Shown: positions 60,902-64,000 of the stretch, piece after piece
Position numbering within the stretch: position 1 is the stretch's first letter
Layout of the letters: each line of letters opens with the position of its first letter
DNA from: Bradyrhizobium arachidis
GTDB lineage: Bacteria; Pseudomonadota; Alphaproteobacteria; Rhizobiales; Xanthobacteraceae
Direction: 5' to 3'
Assembly: GCF_015291705.1 (NCBI RefSeq)
Contig: NZ_CP030050.1
Coordinates: 6,634,001 to 6,698,000 of the forward strand
DNA: 64,000 bases
Translations under genes and position numbers: made by a program
Notes under the pieces: model-generated
The model's database searches: none
Told to the model about the DNA's origin: nothing
What the model saw: the letters and a program-made list of their open reading frames with translations, nothing else

Positions 60902-62941
60902 TTAAGAGGGCGTGATACGACGACGGCGTCGCCAGCGCAGAGCTGCGATCACAAGCGCGATGATCGCGAGAGCGATCGTCGTCGATGCCGCAACAAATCG
61001 TCCGCCCGGACGATCGATCGTGCGCGACCATAACGATGGCGCCTCGCCGGGCCGCGCCAGGCGAAACGCAACGACGCTGTCGCCGATCGAGGTGCCCGCT
61101 TCGGAATGGCCGCCGGCGCCGATCGCGACATATTGCTCGCCCTTCCAGAGATAGGTCATGGGATTGGCGACGCCGGGCACCCGCAGCCGGCCCTGCCAGA
61201 GCTCCCTGCCGCTGCGCGCATCGAAGGCACGCAGATAAGCATCCATCGCGCCGGTGAAGACGACACCGCCGGCGGTGACCGCGGGCCCGTTGAGGAGCGG
61301 CGCGCCCCAAGGCAGCGGCACGCCCAATGGCGCAAGATCCTCGGTGGTACCGACCGTCGAGCGCCAGAGGATTTTTCCGCCCTTCAGATCGACCGCGACC
61401 ATCTCGCCCCATGGCGGCTTGTTGCAGAGCATGCCGAGCGGCGACGTCACCATCGCACGTGACATCGCGAATGGCGCACCGCGCTGCTGGCCGAAATCAT
61501 GTCCGGGCGGCGGATTGAATCCGGCCGCCTCAGCGCGCGGGATCAGCTTGATGAGATGCACGGCGCGGCTGGTGTTGACATAGAGGATCTGACCAGCCGG
61601 ATCGAACGCCGCGCTGCCCCAGTTCACACCGCCGCCGGTGAATGGAAATTCCAGCGTACCCTGCACCGAAGGCGGCGTGAACAGTCCCTCGTTGCGCGCC
61701 TCTGCGAACTGCCGTTCGCAAGACGAGCGGCCCAGCCCGGGCAAGAGCGAGAGCGCATCATCGGTCGAGATCGTTTGCGACGTCAGCGGCGGAACATGCG
61801 TTGGGAACGGCTGCGTCGGCGACAATGCTTCGCCTTCGGCGCCGCCCTGCGGCACGGCGCGCTCCTCGACCGGCCAGACTGGCTTGCCGGTGTCGCGGTC
61901 GAGCACGAACACAAAGCCCTGCTTGGTCGGCTGGATCACGACGTCGCGCTGGCCCTCGCCGGTGTCGAGGCGCGCGAGCGTCGGCTGCGCCGCCAGATCG
62001 TAGTCCCAGACGTCGTGATGCACGGTCTGGAATGCCCATACGAGCTCGCCGGTCTCGATGCGCAGCGCAACCACCGAATTGGCGTGCTCGTTGTTGCCCG
62101 GCCGCTTGCCGCCCCAGAAGTCCGGCGACGGCGATGTCGTCGGCAGGAAAACCAGCCCGCGGGTTTCGTCGACCGACATCGGCGCCCAGACATTGGCATG
62201 GCCGGCTTCGATGCCGGCGCGCTGGAGCGGCTCGAAGGTCCAGCGCGCCTCGCCGCTCCGCGCATCGAACGCGCGCACCCTGCCGCTCGGCGCATCGATG
62301 CGGCTGTTGTCGGCGATCGCGGAGCCGACCACGACGACACCGCGGCCAACTGCCGGTGGCGAGGTGATCTGGAATTCGCCCGGCCAATCCAGCCGCATGC
62401 CGATATCGAGCTTGATCTCGCCGCCCTTGCCGAAACCGGCGCAGGGAATGCCAGTCTTCGCATCGAGCGCGATCAGGCGGACATCGTTGGTGCCCATGAA
62501 GATACGCGATCGGCAGGCGGCATCCGGCGGCGCCTGATCGTCGATCCACCAGGTGACACCGCGGCAGACATAGCGATTGGCAGGACGCTGATTGGTCGCG
62601 ATCTTCGGATCATAGCGCCATTTCTGCGCGCCCGTGCCGGGATCGAGTGCGATCACCTCGTTGAACGGCGTGCAGAAAATCAGGCTGTCCTCGACGAACA
62701 GCGGCGTCGCCTCGAATTTGGTTCGTCGCATCACCTCGGGCGCGCGCGCGGCGAGATCGCCGGTGTGATATTCGAAAGCGCGGATGAGCTGGCCGACATT
62801 GTCGGGCGTGATCTGTCGTAGCGGCGCGAAGCGCGAGCCACCGGCATCGCTGCCCCAGCTCTCCCAGGCCCCGCACGGCGGCGCGGCAAACAAGAGCGCA
62901 ATGAGCGCGACGACGATATGCAGGCGGGTGCGCAAACGCAT
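60902..62941 (-). CDS. PQQ-dependent dehydrogenase (quinoprotein, glucose-dehydrogenase-like)
   Basis: 679 residues from the ATG at 62941. Signal peptide TRLHIVVALIALLFAAPPCGA, eight-bladed propeller WESWGSDAGGSRFAPLRQIT, PNVGQLI-type start, tryptophan-docking repeats (GTGAQKWRYDP; GSGEARWTFEP-like; TGELVWAFQTVHHDVWDYDL), and GGHSEAGTSIGDSVVAF near the end. It oxidises an alcohol or sugar using PQQ. Unlike mGDH, which has five N-terminal helices, this has one C-terminal anchor (TTIALAIIALVIAALRW). Starts 13 bases after the DPWGG-protein stop, so the two form an operon. Confidence 0.85.
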   Translation of the reverse strand: MRLRTRLHIVVALIALLFAAPPCGAWESWGSDAGGSRFAPLRQITPDNVGQLIRAFEYHTGDLAARAPEVMRRTKFEATPLFVEDSLIFCTPFNEVIALDPGTGAQKWRYDPKIATNQRPANRYVCRGVTWWIDDQAPPDAACRSRIFMGTNDVRLIALDAKTGIPCAGFGKGGEIKLDIGMRLDWPGEFQITSPPAVGRGVVVVGSAIADNSRIDAPSGRVRAFDARSGEARWTFEPLQRAGIEAGHANVWAPMSVDETRGLVFLPTTSPSPDFWGGKRPGNNEHANSVVALRIETGELVWAFQTVHHDVWDYDLAAQPTLARLDTGEGQRDVVIQPTKQGFVFVLDRDTGKPVWPVEERAVPQGGAEGEALSPTQPFPTHVPPLTSQTISTDDALSLLPGLGRSSCERQFAEARNEGLFTPPSVQGTLEFPFTGGGVNWGSAAFDPAGQILYVNTSRAVHLIKLIPRAEAAGFNPPPGHDFGQQRGAPFAMSRAMVTSPLGMLCNKPPWGEMVAVDLKGGKILWRSTVGTTEDLAPLGVPLPWGAPLLNGPAVTAGGVVFTGAMDAYLRAFDARSGRELWQGRLRVPGVANPMTYLWKGEQYVAIGAGGHSEAGTSIGDSVVAFRLARPGEAPSLWSRTIDRPGGRFVAASTTIALAIIALVIAALRWRRRRRITPS

Positions 62942-62954
62942 CGCCCGCCACGCT

Positions 62955-63185
62955 TTATTTCGGCTTCTTGGTGGGCTCGGTGGGGCGAGCCCCGCCCCAC
63001 GGGTCATACTTTTCCTTGGGCTCCGGAATGCGCTCGAGCGCGGCCTTGTAGGCCTTCTCGTCGACCTTGGGCTTGTTGTCCGCTTTCTGGCCGCCTTCAT
63101 TGGGCTGACCTCTGCCGCGCCCCTGCGCCTCGGCCGAGACAGCCGTCAGTGCCAGCACGGCGGCCGCAATGACCAAAATCCTCAT
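62955..63185 (-). CDS. Secreted DPWGG-motif protein, paralogue 2
   Basis: 76 residues from the ATG at 63185. Signal peptide LVIAAAVLALTAVSAEA. The mature part EKAYKAALERIPEPKEKYDP, WGGARPTEPTKKPK shares its whole motif with the protein at 58893. First gene of the operon with the PQQ dehydrogenase, which suggests a role in its maturation, stability or electron transfer; that is inferred from position alone. Confidence 0.8.
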   Translation of the reverse strand: MRILVIAAAVLALTAVSAEAQGRGRGQPNEGGQKADNKPKVDEKAYKAALERIPEPKEKYDPWGGARPTEPTKKPK

Positions 63186-63338
63186 TGGAGCAATCCCCCA
63201 CCTCTGGGGGTACAAACTAGCCTGCAATCCCGTAATAGCCAATGCCGCGACATCGCGGCCTTCAGCAAATCTTGATCGACCGGGACTTCGCCGGATCGCA
63301 TTCGTGCCTATCTCTTGGCCCGCGGGGGACCTCCAGGG

Positions 63339-63743
63339 ATGTTGCGGATCATTGCTCATGCGGCGCTGCTCGCCGGCGCGCTCGCGCTCGGTGCCTGCGG
63401 CTTTGCCGACAGCCGGGCGCCCGTGCCCGAGTTCATGCGCATGAAGGAAGCCGAGGTGCCGCCGCCCGAGGCGCCCCCTGACGTCAAGCGCGTGGTGCGC
63501 GAGCAGATCGACGTGGTCTTCCTCAACACCTCCTATCCGCGCGAGGTGCATGTGGCCCCACCCCATCATCAGGTGCGAGGACCCGGCTGGACCGCCTGCG
63601 TCCGCGCACAGCTCACCTCGGCGACCGGCACGGCGCTCGGCATGCAGACCTACATTGTGACGATATCAAGTGGAAAGGTGGTCGATCGCCGGCGTGCCGA
63701 AGCCGACGACACCTGCGGAACGGAAACCTACGAGCCCATCTAG
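63339..63743 (+). CDS. Lipoprotein of unknown function
   Basis: 134 residues from the ATG at 63339 (CTCCAGGG upstream). Lipobox LALGAC at residues 16-21. The mature part has VKRVVREQIDVVFLNTSYPR and GWTACVRAQLTSATGTALG, with two more Cys near the C-terminus (TACVR; DTCGTETYE). Resembles hypothetical periplasmic lipoproteins of Bradyrhizobium; no function known. Confidence 0.8.
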   Translation: MLRIIAHAALLAGALALGACGFADSRAPVPEFMRMKEAEVPPPEAPPDVKRVVREQIDVVFLNTSYPREVHVAPPHHQVRGPGWTACVRAQLTSATGTALGMQTYIVTISSGKVVDRRRAEADDTCGTETYEPI

Positions 63744-63847
63744 GACCGACACGCATAGCGCAGTTCCGGGAAAAACCTGTAAATGGGCCGGAACGATCCC
63801 CGCCTCCCCTTCTTGTTACCGCCGAGGGCAGTATCGAGGAGGACGTG

Positions 63848-64000
63848 ATGAGGACGTTTACGATTGCACTGCTGGCTGGCGTCGGAGCCCTGGCAGCGGC
63901 GAGCGGCGCAAAGGCCGCTGACATCTATACGACCAGCGAATACACCAACCCGGATCTGATCCAGGAAGTGCGGCTCGTCTGCGACGATGCCGGCAATTGC
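63848..64000 (+). CDS. Secreted protein, 3'-truncated by the window edge
   Basis: Only the first 51 residues are visible. GAGGAGGACGTG is a strong ribosome site. Signal peptide TIALLAGVGALAAASGAKAA, then DIYTTSEYTNPDLIQEVRLV with CDDAGNC at the window end, an early Cys pair. Too little is visible for a family. Confidence 0.7.
   Translation, partial: MRTFTIALLAGVGALAAASGAKAADIYTTSEYTNPDLIQEVRLVCDDAGNC

Noticed and set aside
61499..62821. 440-codon open frame opposite the PQQ dehydrogenase
   Set aside because: Arg/Ala-rich antisense frame without a ribosome site.

Overview
The window looks like chromosomal core DNA of an alphaproteobacterium of the Bradyrhizobium type (Nitrobacteraceae). The evidence is the high-GC codon use, the alphaproteobacterial direct-repeat LexA box upstream of recA, an F1-ATPase zeta subunit (DUF1476), a dimeric NADP-type icd, an egtB-egtD pair without egtA/C/E, and many dispersed palindromic repeats of the kind that fill Bradyrhizobium intergenic regions. 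No rRNA, tRNA, CRISPR, insertion sequence or prophage was seen. The window starts inside murI and ends inside a small secreted-protein gene. The genus-level assignment is an inference.

Left third (1-22.5 kb): 3' end of murI, a HpcH/HpaI aldolase, a periplasmic cupin, an acyltransferase-like protein, rpsD, threonine aldolase, two tandem secreted beta-lactamase-fold hydrolases, then grxD with a macro-domain deacetylase. Ergothioneine genes egtB-egtD follow, then an LtrA membrane protein, bolA, DUF427, an exported alpha/beta hydrolase, DUF1328, an acyltransferase-3 and purL. grxD, bolA and purL, which are usually close together in Rhizobiales, are spread over 10 kb here. After purL come a thioesterase, a DMT exporter, and a SAF-type oxidoreductase with its LysR regulator.

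Middle (22.5-43.7 kb): a TRAP transporter (dctP plus fused dctQM), a TPR protein, a TetR/ridA divergent pair with two matched operators, and a Bug-family binding protein translationally coupled to purQ. Next are corA, purS-purC, DUF1476, LysR with a PEP-mutase-like enzyme, an actinobacterial-looking purB, and cynS. A SARP/BTAD-alpha/beta-hydrolase fusion follows, then a candidate mddA with a quinone oxidoreductase, a hotdog-like protein, a TrmJ-DUF559 fusion and icd. Together the pur genes supply several steps of IMP/AMP synthesis, although unrelated genes now separate them.

Right third (43.7-64 kb): DUF3455, a cyclic-nucleotide-gated K+ channel, alaS, and a tandem glycine riboswitch controlling gcvT-gcvH-gcvP (glycine cleavage). 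recA follows with a LexA box. The next 10 kb is rich in small genes and non-coding signals: a predicted sigma-54-driven small RNA, two homologous tandem small RNAs with anti-Shine-Dalgarno loops, and a DnaJ-zinc-finger-like microprotein boxed by inverted repeats. It also holds a Cys/His-rich secreted peptide behind TACA/TGTA operators, DUF2798, DUF6894, HdeA, PilZ and small lipoproteins. A PQQ dehydrogenase here is in an operon with one of two paralogous DPWGG-motif secreted proteins.

The most promising undescribed items are the small RNAs, the SARP-hydrolase fusion, the DPWGG/PQQ-dehydrogenase pair and the TrmJ-DUF559 fusion. All assignments come from reading the sequence and from memory of protein families; no database search was run.
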